Source: Ramazzottius varieornatus
Taxonomy: Eukaryota; Tardigrada; Eutardigrada; Parachela; Ramazzottiidae
DNA length: 64,000 nucleotides
Direction: 5' to 3'
NCBI GenBank assembly: GCA_001949185.1
Contig: BDGG01000002.1
Coordinates: forward strand, 5,694,448 to 5,758,447
A program made the position numbers and the translations under genes. Below are positions 1-14,981 of this stretch, in pieces (the first letter of the stretch is position 1; every line of letters begins with the position of its first letter). The notes beneath the pieces are model-generated. The model searched no databases, was not told the origin of the DNA, and saw nothing but the letters and a program-made list of their open reading frames with translations.

Positions 1-1613
1 AGACTATTGAGCACAAAGCGAACTGTCGTGGACTTTCCCACGTTCTTCGATCCACAGAGAAGGATGACCGGATTCATAACGATCCGCAGAGCGGAGAGCT
101 CTTGAGCAATGTCTTTCCACAGGGGAGCCTGTGAGAAAAGTAAGTCGTGGATCACTTTCCGTGACCGAATTTCCCGTTGCTCTTTATCAGTTTAACAAAT
201 CCAATATTTTGGTCGAACCTATTACCCACTGCTTACATTCGAACAGTGTTCATGTAAAATTAATAAACAGATTCTCACCTGATGATCGACAAAGGAGAAG
301 GAGTTGAGGGCAGCGACTTTACCATCAGCTACTCGTCCTTGTCCATTTCCGGTTCTTTTCACTATGCACGCCGGAAACAGTTGCTTACTTCCATCCAGTT
401 CCGTTCCCAGACTTTCAGCCGTATATGTCGGTATCAAGTTCGGGCTGAGCTTCACTACATGCCACAGCAAAGGATCAGACACCCTGTTCGTGCACGACAG
501 CAAGACTACAGCTGAGATCTGCCCAGGAAACTTCAACAGTGCATTCAGCACTTCAAGATAATGCACCTGCTCGAACCGTCCTTCGGCTCTCTTTTCAAAC
601 TCTTCCACTCGAACATCGTCTGGTCCACCGAACAGCGACAAGTAGCTTTCGCACGAGAACGACGGCACCACGATCTCGTCTTTCTCGGGCGTGAGCGCAT
701 ACCCGGCGATGTTAGCCACACCGGCGTAACACTTGAAGCGAGCTATGCCAGCTAAAACTGTCGGGTAACCACTCTTTGGCAGGAGCAGCCAGTAAGCGGC
801 GTTAGTTACACGGATTAGCGAATCACCGAAAGACATCGGCGGATCTACAAACTCGTCCACTTCCGGTGCTGCTACTGGACCGGAAGTATCTTGTTGACCA
901 CCGATTCTGAATCTCAAAGCGTCTACCCGTTGCTGTGGAAGTAGCTGATGGACATTGACGTTCATGAACAAGCCGTTATAAGTACCTGGCTTTGGAGGAG
1001 TTTGAGGGTTTGTCTGTTGTAGGGAGTTCATGGAGCTTGTTCCTAGAACGGGAATCGACTGTCCAGGCGCTTCCAGCGTGCTGAAGTTGACTGCGATGTT
1101 CGTCTTCTTGTTCTGGGGAATAACCATCTTTTGTCCGTACAATGCCCCATCCTGACGGGGTTCTAAACAGAGAGAACAAACAAATGCATTGTATGCTTAT
1201 TCAATGAAACAGACACTTCCGGCACCAAGGTAGCATTAACAGAATGTACTTTTCGCCTTCTTCTGCGCTAGTCCATTCTCTCTTTGGAGCCTCTTGAGTC
1301 GTTTCTTACCAATCTTAACATTAGCATCTGAATTACCTCCGCCATCTTTCTTCTTTTGCTTCTTTGAAGATTTCCTTGCTTTCGGAGGTACAGAATAAGA
1401 GGGAGGCTGACTTGGGCTAGCTGCACTGCTCGTGGACTGTGCTGGTGGAGACTGAACAGCGCCTGTCTTCTTCTTCGCTGGCATCTCTGGAAGGCCTGGC
1501 ATGGCTCCAGTTCCCTTGACGTCTTCGATGAAGATGATATCGTCGTCTTCGTTATTTGCGCCGCCATCTTCAGAATCGGATGTGATGGTAATGATATCCG
1601 GTGGTGTCTCCAT
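1..1613 (-). CDS. NOL9: NOL9/Grc3 polynucleotide 5'-hydroxyl kinase, 3' part beyond window
   Basis: Three exons are visible: 1613-1250, 1162-279 and 128 to beyond base 1. They join in phase and encode about 460 residues. The first ~120 residues are acidic, then lysine-rich and nuclear-localisation-like. A long middle domain follows, and then a P-loop GSKNVGKST at about residues 442-450 after the strand VILLCG. A P-loop preceded by more than 400 residues fits NOL9/Grc3; the relative CLP1 has its P-loop near residue 120. In other animals NOL9 phosphorylates 5'-OH RNA ends during rRNA ITS2 processing in the nucleolus. The remaining kinase domain lies off the left edge, so catalytic residues after the P-loop cannot be checked. 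The ATG at 1613 is the first in frame. The family call rests on the P-loop context and architecture, not on a search. Confidence 0.72.
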
Positions 1614-2888
1614 GTCTGGAAGCTTGTTAGGTGGTGAAATGCGATGTAGGGAAGACTGTCGATCCCTTGTTAAAATGTCCTAGCTGCCAATCTCCATGAC
1701 GGAGGCATATCGGCAACTGCAAAAGAAATGCCAAATATTTGAGGAGCGAAGAGCAGGAGATAAAACTGAGATTCCCACTGATGGAAATGTTTTTGATTCA
1801 CATACATGAGGTGCTAAAGGGGCCTTGCCGGAACGTTGATCACACTAATTGAGCGATTGATTGATTACGTTCCGCTAAGTAGGTAGGACCGATATGGTGT
1901 ACGTCACACGTTGATGATATACAGTACGTAATGTGATATAAAACAAAATTCAAGATGAGCTCTTCATTCAATCTAAGAATTTGAACAACAAAAGAAAACC
2001 GTCTCGACAAACACAAGCAACCGCTGGGCTGTAAAAGTGTGAGTGACATAGTTTGAACCGGGTGTATATGTGTGGAAATCTGCACCACGTACACGTCAAT
2101 AACTGTTTGATCATGACTTATCAAACGCCTTTTTCGACGGCTTGCGATTTTGGCAGGCCATGTGCAAGTGGAGGCCCATCACTGTTTTTTGCAGCTCATC
2201 ACTGTTTTTGAAGAAGTTCGGGATTTTTGGAGCAGAAGTCGATTCCACTCTATCAATGGATCAATCGAGATACAGCCATGCCAGAATGCGTCCGAACAGC
2301 TGGCTGCTTCGCTGCTCGTTTGCTGCCGCGCTGAGACCCCCGGGGCCATAGCACGCACTATGGCCATGCCGGATTTCCCGGAAGTTATACTTGTACAGAT
2401 GTAACTGACCGAGATTGCGCAACAACATGGGGCCGCTGGAGATTCCCATGGGTCCTTCCTTGCCCAGATCGTTCTCAAACAAGACATTTGCGCGGAAAAT
2501 CTCCTTTCCATTTTGAAAATTTATCCGGCATAAACTATATCAGGATTCCCACGCGAGACATACATCTTACGCTAGGAGAAACTTTCACTGTACGCGGGTG
2601 CGCACGGTAAAAGTTCGTCCGCCGTGGAATTTAATTCACAGAAATGAAAGCCAGTTCTGGGTTGATTAAGAACATAACAGGTTAGAGTCCCAGAACTGTC
2701 TAATATAAAGTGAACAATTGAAAGCTGCAATCAGAAATGTAACAACAAAACAGAAGGGGAAGACTTTGCCTCTTGGCACTCTATACAGTGCAGTAAAAAA
2801 CTAGACGTATCCTGGTCCGAAGGAACTTTGATTGGCGCATGGCAATCTGCGCTGTTTCTTTGTGACACATTCATCACCAAGAAGAAGT
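1614..2888. other. intergenic: NOL9 upstream region to transporter 3' end
   Basis: No gene recognised. A 110-codon open frame at 2179-2511 (minus) and overlapping ones on the plus strand look like chance frames. One copy of CCGGAAGT lies near 2373. The region should hold the NOL9 promoter and the 3' UTR of the transporter that ends at 2889. Confidence 0.4.
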
Positions 2889-5646
2889 CTAGGCTTCGTG
2901 CCTTCCGAGTACAGCTCCGGAGCGCCGTCTTTCCCATCGCTGCACGGTTTTTGCGGGGAAGAGCAGGATTCCGGAAGCTGTCAACAAGACTCCGGCGAAG
3001 TAGAACGTCCCATTGTACGCACCTGTTGCGTCCTTGATAGCCCCTAAAATGACATTGACAGTTGACAACCAGCTTCATCCCAGTCGGGCAGCCGTCGGAA
3101 GACCTAAGGTTTCATCCAGTCTCATATACGTACCGGCAATCGGGGACCCAATCAAAGTGGCAAGCCCTTGGAATGTCATTTGTAACCCGAAGGAATTATT
3201 CAGCATGGCGATACCGAAGAGGTCCACCAAAATGATGGAACGCAAGGCGGCAAATGCAGCTAAAAAAGTAAGAAAGCTCAGTGAAACTTAGCTAAAGAAA
3301 CAAAAGTTCAGTCATAAGAGCATAAAATTCACCAAGTCTTGTAGAGTCGAAAACATTCTAAATTCTGAATAATTTGCTCTTTTGGTCATTTTGGATTTGG
3401 CGCTTACAGATGGCAAATCCGAAAACGAGTGCGTAAATGATGAAGATTGCGTAACTGCTGTAGAACGGTGCAAAGATGGTGGCAAGACCTCCAACTATCA
3501 GCGCACTGCACGCCACGACAATGGTATCCACTCGAGGGTAGTCGGATATGAAACCCACAACAATACGGCCCAGTGTGTTGGTGACACTAATTGCCTACAG
3601 AAAACATGCAAACGTCAAAATTATGTGAACCATTCACAAAAGAACATCTGCCGTTGACAACAGCCTGTCCCCTTACCGCCAGCACTGTCGTACTCTGGTC
3701 GTCATCCAGGCCTATTTGCGAACTGAGAAACGTCTTAATGTACACGAAAGGGATAAAGAAACCAGCCAGTGTTAGGAAAGACGTAAAGCACGTCAAAAGA
3801 AACGTCGGACTTCTCAATAAAGACACGTCAAGCATCTGCCGGAGAACTGAAGAGACCGCGGGTGGACAACAGCCTCTGGAAGTGGCTTCGAGACCTTCCC
3901 GGTTGACGGCTTGAATACTGGTTGCTCGACGATACTCGTCAATACCGCCCATGGCTTTGACTTCGGGGAGGTTCTGGACGGAACCGGAGTAGAGGATATC
4001 AGGCTTGTACATGGGCTTGGATGAGTTGGAGTGGGTACTTTTACGACTGGAGGTCGAGCCACGCCGATGTAATTGGCCCTCACTCAACTTCATCCGCTCG
4101 CTTTCCTTCATGTTGCCCACTGATCCTGTCACGTAAGTCATCTCGACCTTTTCAGGGCCCACCCTGTAGTCACTTTCTTCGATCTTGGAAAGGCGCTTCG
4201 GCGAACTAACAGCCTCATGATCACTAATTTCAGCATGACTGTCTGCGTTGAGCCTAAATGGAAGACCAACCGCATTAAATTAACAGAAAAATACTGTGGA
4301 AATTTCACAGGTCATCAAGACTGTTTTCGAAAGTCTCTTTTTTCGATTCTTCGATTCTCTAAAATATTATGTTCATACCGAAGTATCATATTAATTTTGT
4401 GAAAGTCTCACCTTCTTATTCGGTCATCTCGAGCGTCTTGGATGCGTTGGATGAAGCTTTCTGTTCGTGCCATTTGACCTTCTTGTTCTTCGCGACGGTA
4501 GACTGCTCGCAGCGGCCGGAACAGTGCTCCGAAGACTGCACAGTTGAAAGAGATGCCCGCAAGAACCAGCAGACACCCTTGCAGCCCATATGCTTCTAAC
4601 AGGAGCGGAATGATTACCTTCGAGAAGAAAAAACCGCCCACGCCGGAACCGGAAACGGCAATCCCGGTGGCTAAGGCCCGCTTCTTGTCGAAGTACTCTC
4701 CGACGATGACGATCGCCGGAAGATAGACAAAGCCAAATCCGATGCCTAAAAACACCGTCTATAAATTTGCGTATTTCACAAGTGATAAAGTTGAATCTTA
4801 CCGCTCACTAATCCGTACATAACCATCATCATAGCAAGATTGACAGAGAACGAGCTGGCAGCGATGCCAAGCGCAGCAATGAACGACCCAATGACAGTGA
4901 TTTTTCTGGCTCCATACTTATTACACAAGGCACTGACAATCGGACCTACAATGTACAGAATAATCTCAATTCCTCAACCGCAACGAAAAAACCAGTAGTG
5001 CACTCTGGAGCTCGGCAAACGAACTCGACAGAACTGATTTTCCAAGTGGCGCACAATCTCAGCGTTACTGGCCGAAAGTATGCGCAAATTGGAAAAACGA
5101 TTCTGACAAACACCTGGCGAGCCCTCGTTCGAATCGTTTCACGGTCATAAAGAAACTAAGGATGGACGTACCAGCGAGAAGGTAAAATCCAGCCTGCATC
5201 GACCCAACCCAAGCGACAGCTCCGTCCGTAGATTCGTACTTGGTCATCAATTCCTGAGAAAGCATCCCAAAACTAAAGATGATCCCATCAACAACGACAT
5301 TGATAACAAAAGACGCTATCAGCACAATCCTGCAAATAGAGAAGACCAAACGTAAGAATTTCCTGCCTGAATTATAAACATGCAAGATAAAACTCCTTCT
5401 TTAATTGGATACTGTAAAACCTGTTGCATCCATATGGATTAATGTACGTACTACATTAATCCAAACTAGGTAATTATGAGCTATATTATACCAGCCATAT
5501 CCACCATCTGGAGCAACAACGACCGGTGCAGGCCGGAAGTTCTCCTCTTCCAGCTTTTTGCTCCCTCCATGGTTTGCTCTTCCTAGAAGGTCCTTTTCCG
5601 TTAACTCGGGATCAGATAAGTAGACTTTTTCGCTGTTTTTCCTCAT
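2889..5646 (-). CDS. SLC16 (monocarboxylate transporter family) major-facilitator protein
   Basis: A multi-exon gene starts at MRKNSEK (ATG at 5646) and ends with a TAG at 2889. The N-terminus carries VVAPDGGYGW, the conserved SLC16 signature entering the first membrane helix. Later exons give the expected order: WIVLIASFVINVVVDGIIFS (helix 1), GSMQAGFYLLA, the GPIVSALCNKYGARK loop, and a helix ending at VSGSGVGGFFFS. A long hydrophilic central loop rich in Ser, Arg and Lys is typical of the family. After it come helices around SLLRSPTFLLTCFTSFLTLA, TNTLGRIVVGFISDYP and GAIKDATGAYNGTFYF. This makes a complete 12-helix layout. SLC16 proteins move lactate, pyruvate, ketone bodies, aromatic amino acids or thyroid hormone, and substrate cannot be inferred here. 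The exon 1 donor falls inside the codon for the Trp of the signature (5492). Family membership is firm, subfamily open. Confidence 0.92.
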
Positions 5647-6249
5647 CGTCGACGATAGCTATCTGCATCGATGCAATCAGGCAGGTGTTTTTGTTGTTGT
5701 TCCGAGTCCTGCAACTGACAGAATTTCAGCACACGTTAATGCAAACCATATGGTAATGATCTGCTAAGGAGTCTCGTATTCCTTACCCCGATAACTGAAT
5801 CAGAGCACCCACAGATAAGGCGTATCAGGATATGCAATGTCTCTTCTACCGTGATGGCGTCATCGCAATGCGCATCGGATGTCCGGGTTAATAATTCGTC
5901 TGTTGTGATCGGCTGTCATCCACGCGAACGTGCCTGAAGAATGGATTACCACAATGGTCTATCAAAACAGACAGTACTTCCGAGAGGAGCAGAAACTGGT
6001 TTGACGAGCGACAAGTCTTTCACGTCCAGACTTCAGATAAGTCCGAGATGACAACCGGCGTTCACGGGCCACACGCCAGCTCGAAGAGAATTCGCCCTCG
6101 CACAGTCGCACTCCAAGGGTGACCTCAAACTGGAGCTCGCTGCTCTCAAGGGCGATAGCGGAGATTCAAATTTGTAGTAGCGTGCAAGAAAGGTCGCCGT
6201 ACCGGGAGGTGCGACTGTGCACGATGTACAGGCCGGAGGACTCTCCACG
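5647..6249. other. divergent intergenic region upstream of the transporter
   Basis: No coding signal seen. It should contain the transporter promoter. The right boundary is the terminal inverted repeat of the element at 6250. Confidence 0.35.
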
Positions 6250-6660
6250 TAATGATGAGCATTACACGCAGATGGTCCGTGTAATGTAAAATAGTGTAAT
6301 TGTAAAAGTGTAATTACATTTTACACTAGTTTACATTTTACAGACCGAGCGGTTTGTAACGCCTAAAAGTGACAAGGAACGACGAACCAGCTATGTCTAT
6401 GTTTGCATAGAATATAGATCTCAGTAATTGTCTTTCAGACAAAGATAAAAATACGGTTGCAAAATGACCAAAAAGGTTTCTGACATTTTTCCGCGTAGGT
6501 CAGCCGAATTTTAGATTTCTGGCGGCAAAATACTCAAAAATACCGCAGATTCTGGCAGGTAAAAGTTGTAATTACATTTTACATTAACATTACAACTTCC
6601 CCGTGGTTGTAATGTCGTGTAAAAGTGTAATTGTAATGCAAAATGTAATGCTCATCATTA
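6250..6660. mobile_element. 411-bp MITE-like element with 17-bp perfect terminal inverted repeats
   Basis: The left end TAATGATGAGCATTACA (6250-6266) is the exact reverse complement of the right end at 6644-6660. Both flanks inside the termini are rich in short words built from TGTAAT, TTTTACA and ATTACATTTTACA in both orientations, giving extended subterminal inverted repeats. The core has no long open frame. This is the layout of a non-autonomous DNA transposon (MITE). The right end abuts the run of N exactly, so no target-site duplication can be confirmed. The superfamily is unknown; the terminal 15 bases are themselves nearly palindromic. Confidence 0.7.
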
Positions 6661-6710
6661 NNNNNNNNNNNNNNNNNNNNNNNNNNNNNNNNNNNNNNNN
6701 NNNNNNNNNN
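6661..6710. other. assembly gap (50 N)
   Basis: Fifty consecutive undetermined bases. The round length suggests a scaffold-join placeholder, so the true distance between the flanks is unknown. The gap starts right at the end of the inverted-repeat element, as expected if an interspersed copy broke the assembly. Confidence 0.97.
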
Positions 6711-6719
6711 GACTTCTCA

Positions 6720-6780
6720 CGCGGGGTCCTGGTCCCCTGCCCTCAACAATCTGGGCCACTGAAGTCTTCCGGACCCCGCG
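6720..6780. repeat. 10-bp perfect inverted repeat, potential hairpin
   Basis: CGCGGGGTCC at 6720-6729 is matched by GGACCCCGCG at 6771-6780, with a 41-base loop. It lies just after the gap, in otherwise unannotated sequence. It could be the edge of another repeat or a chance GC-rich hairpin. Confidence 0.45.
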
Positions 6781-7721
6781 TCGACCCCTCTGGGTGTTAT
6801 ATACTGAACTTTTGTTACAACTGATTCTGGTGGTCAACACTCCGGGATAGGTCGTTCGTAATCAGGGGAACGATCTGTAGTTGACTAGTTGTCGATCTCT
6901 TTAGAGATTATTGATTGATATCGTGTGAGAACAAACAGGTCACTGTGCGTACTATCATCGTGGACGGAAAACCGCTGAGTTTTATTGTACTTTCTGTTCC
7001 GGGATCTTTAACATTCAGTTATACGTTGCCGTGTAGATAGATAAAGGTGGAAACACCGAAGAAATGCCGCATAAGAACCCGGACTTCACACATAAGGAAA
7101 GCGAGGGTTAGGGTCGCGGTCTTTCGTGGGTACTCCGTATGCGCGTTTGGTATGGCGCATGCGTACGCTTACTGATATGGTTTTTCAGTTGAGTTGTCGG
7201 CACGATCGAATGGTATCGACCGCCGAATCAACCCAACACTTTATGGCTGTACCTGTTCGATGAGGATCCTCCCCAGTGCTCAGGCGTCGCAGGTGGGCTG
7301 AATCGTTCGGCGATTCCAGGCGCTCGTACAGTACGAACCCGGAAGTAAGTACGACTAGCTGTAATACTGATAAGCCTCTCCCATCAGCGCAACGACTATT
7401 TGGAATGCATTCACTGCGGTAAGCCCGTTTCGGCATCGGAGCTTTGCTGGAATTTTCTAGCTCTGAATGATCAGAAAACTCCATCAAAATACTCTGCGCC
7501 GGAATTGGAAAGGTACGGTCGTATAATTTTGTTGTCCAGCGGACCGCGTGAGTCGCGAAACAGCGGTACCAACTCACGCGGCTTTTGCTTCAAATGCTGT
7601 CACGCCTGCACGAGTATTGTGCTCGAAGTTACAATGACACAACTTCCGTCTAAATGAATTGCCTTTCGTTCTTACAGTTCTCTAAGGGCTCAAACGCCGC
7701 TTGAGGACGAGGCAGACGAGA
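6781..7721. other. upstream region of RD3
   Basis: No convincing gene. Open frames at 7185-7577 (minus) and 7400-7657 (plus) overlap each other and match nothing I recognise. The octamer CCGGAAGT occurs near 7340, about 380 bases before the RD3 start codon, where it could act as an ETS-type promoter site. A single GGGTTAGGG near 7106 is not a telomeric array. Confidence 0.35.
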
Positions 7722-8755
7722 ATGAGCTTCAACGACTGGACCTTACGCGCGTGGATCGAGTGGTTCAAAGGGGAAAGTTCCTCGTACACCAGCGAGAAAT
7801 TGCCAGAAAAGTCCGAAAGTCAGCTCGTTTCGGAGTCGCTTCTCCACGAGCTCGAAACTGCCATCAAGGAGACGGAAGCCCGGAACCGAGCTCGAGACCT
7901 CGAAGAACGAAAGCGAAACCTGAAGGTATGGTTATCTCATATTCCGTAGCGCTCACTTCAGTCTTCCCGGAAAACAGCACTCGTAATTATATTTTGTGCA
8001 TCGTGCAATATGCGGTATACAGCATTTGTGAACTTCCGGGAACTTATCGATCGCTTACATTCGCTTTTTCCGATCGATCTCCCAGTGTCGAGGAGTTGCA
8101 CAAAGCCCCTCTTGCAGCGGTTGCAGCACCGCTGCGAGAGAGGCTTTGGGTATACAGCATCACGCAATCGCGCGAGAGCGCTTTGAAACAGGCGCACCTG
8201 TCTTCCTTGTTTGATGAGGCGAATATATAACTGTTACGTCCAAACTTTCAGGTTGATTACTCATGGCTCATCGATCCCGTCCGATTACACAGGCGTCCTT
8301 ACGAGATTATGCCCGGAGAGAGGATGGAGATCGAGAGCCTCTGTTGGCAAATTCTCCCATCGGAATGCAATAAGGTAAACAGTACGAGAGATCGACAATT
8401 ATCCAGGTCAACATTTCCCAAACCCGGAAGTGCCTTGTTGAAAACACCGGTATCAAATTTTTTTTATATTGCTTCGTAGGTCATTATGCAGTTTAGGGAA
8501 TATCTAGCTCGCGAACCGGCGATCTACGAACTTCCTGGCCTATTTCGCGGGTGTCTGCAGCAAACTCTGCAATCGCGACCTGTGCAAGAGACAGACCTTC
8601 CTCAGCAAGGTCTCCTGAAAGGCAAGCGTTCCAACAAGATCATTCCTTTCTCTCAGAGCATGGTCGACCTAAAATCGCGACGAAATTCTCAAGAGATGCA
8701 AATCAAGATGCCGATCAAATTCAGCACACTGGACGTCCGGACACTTCCGGTCTGA
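7722..8755 (+). CDS. RD3: RD3 family protein (retinal degeneration 3-like)
   Basis: Three exons (7722-7925, 8252-8374, 8480-8755) encode about 200 residues, close to the 195 of vertebrate RD3. The start MSFNDWTLRAWIEWFKG resembles the Trp-rich RD3 N-terminus. A coiled-coil-like helix follows (LLHELETAIKETEARNRARD, then LEERKRNLK). Next is the family hallmark VDYSWL at the exon 1/2 junction, then YEIMPGERMEIESLCWQI and a helix VIMQFREYLAREPAIYELP. A basic tail contains IPFSQSMVDLKSRR. Vertebrate RD3 binds and inhibits retinal guanylate cyclases and helps their transport; that role is not implied here, and a general guanylate-cyclase partner function is inference. Each intron carries a copy of the octamer CCGGAAGT or its complement. 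The gene is convergent with the SEC14-like gene. Confidence 0.87.
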
Positions 8756-9263
8756 GCTCCATCGCTGATCGCTGCATTAACTGCCCTGTACATTAGGCTG
8801 AAAGGTCAGAGGCCCTTTCAAAGATATTCATTTCCTCTCCGGCCATGATCTCGCGAGATATCTAAATCTGCTGTACCGCAATAATAACACTTTCGGCCCT
8901 TTGGCACTGGAGGTTCCTGTAGGGTGTAATGAACCACCGCATTTGATTCGATCAACGGTTGGATACGCGGGACAATGTGTTTCTGTGTTCATTAACTTTA
9001 TTTGTGCCCATTCCGTTGAGAATTGAAATTTTTTAGATGTCCAATGACCACCTGCAAACGCTCTAATAAACAAAGCTCTACAAGAGAACAATCTATGGTG
9101 AGACTAACGAATCACCGAGAGTACGTTCATCAGGACGCCACCAAAGCAGAGTATTCGTGAAAGCACAGATCGTTCACAAATAGAGAGTCAGACGCAGCAG
9201 AGGCACTGAGTATCTGTGAGAAAAACGGCATGCAGAAAATGCGGGAGGTCTGTCAGGAGACGG
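8756..9263. other. convergent 3' intergenic region (RD3 / SEC14L)
   Basis: About 500 bases holding the two 3' UTRs. AATAAA-like words lie near 9064 (plus: taataaac), and the minus-strand complement tttatt lies near 8998. No gene seen. Confidence 0.4.
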
Positions 9264-13853
<4,590 letters not shown>

Positions 13854-13899
13854 GGTGAACGGGAAACTCAGACTGAGGTGAACGGGAAACTCAGACTGA
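13854..13899. repeat. 23-bp tandem duplication in SEC14L 5' leader
   Basis: Two identical 23-base units, each beginning GGTGAACGGGAAACTCAGAC and ending TGA, lie end to end immediately next to the SEC14L start codon. On the minus strand they form the last 46 bases of the 5' leader, so the duplication lengthens the untranslated leader by one unit. Confidence 0.85.
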
Positions 13900-14981
13900 G
13901 GTGCGAAATATGTCAACTGTATCCCAAAGTTAATCAAAGGCTGCAAAAAACGGTAGACAGGTTCGCGTCGATAAACCATGACAGGAAACCATATCTCCGT
14001 CACGCAGACAGCTCCTGCTGCCGACCGCCACTCCAAGTTTCAAACAACGGTTGATAAGCTGTAAACCTTCACGAAGACGATCTACAAACCAGCGTGATCC
14101 ACAAGATCGACAAGAGGAAAAAAACGCGTGTTGCTTCAGGCAGAAAAACACAAGTTCTCGAGCAAGAGCAGTTCATTCTGCAGGGCTTTGACATGCTGAA
14201 GTGATACGAAGATTTCTAGAAGATTGCTCCGCAGTAATACGATTGCTAGGGAAACGATCGTAAGCTGCGTTTCACGCTCCCAGATCCCTAGAATGCACTG
14301 GACTATTTCACTTCCGGTGACAGAACACGCAGTACGCGTACGACTGCACGTACGTACGTTGTGTCCGCGCCATACTGTCCCTCATTTGAGTCAACCCCTC
14401 ATTTGAGTCATTTCCGTTACACAGGGCGACTCGACTGGCCTGTTGTTGATTGGAATGACAGACTGTCAATGTCATGTCATGTAGGACGTTATTGTCCTCA
14501 GAGGGGGCACCTGGCTCTCCCTGGAAAATTACAGGACCGATTCCGGCAGTGGTGGTCTCAATAGATTGAATAGAGCGAGGAACTATTGTTGATTTGTGGT
14601 TCAAACGCGATCACCTTTCGAACAAATGTTCTATTCTAGCTCAGCAACTTTTGTTACTATTTGTAATTTAATAGCTTCTTGAAAATGGGTCCCCTTTCTC
14701 CGGAGTACCGACGAGGTGGAAACGTTTTTATCAGCCTGTCGCAGTTCATTCGAAATACTTCGGCAAAGCGTAATTGAAGCAGACATCTAGCCTGGCGGTC
14801 GTGCTGCGAACGTTTCAGCCCATAGCAGTTTATCGAAACAAGTGATCAACGAAAAAACGCACAAAACGAATGTGTCGTGCAACCAACAAAAAAACAGGAA
14901 AATGTGAAAGAACTCTGCGGACGCAGTACGTACTTGACATTGATAATAACTTAGTGTGTCTTAGAACGGCGGTGCCAGTTC
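13900..14981. other. intergenic: SEC14L upstream, GRP94 3' flank
   Basis: No gene recognised. It contains ACTTCCGG near 14310 and a duplicated stretch CCCTCATTTGAGTCA repeated at about 14379-14413. It should include the SEC14L promoter and the GRP94 3' UTR. Confidence 0.35.

Noticed and set aside
7095-7110. GGGTTAGGG, telomere-like word near the gap
   Set aside because: Only one and a half units; no array, so not a telomere or internal telomeric repeat.
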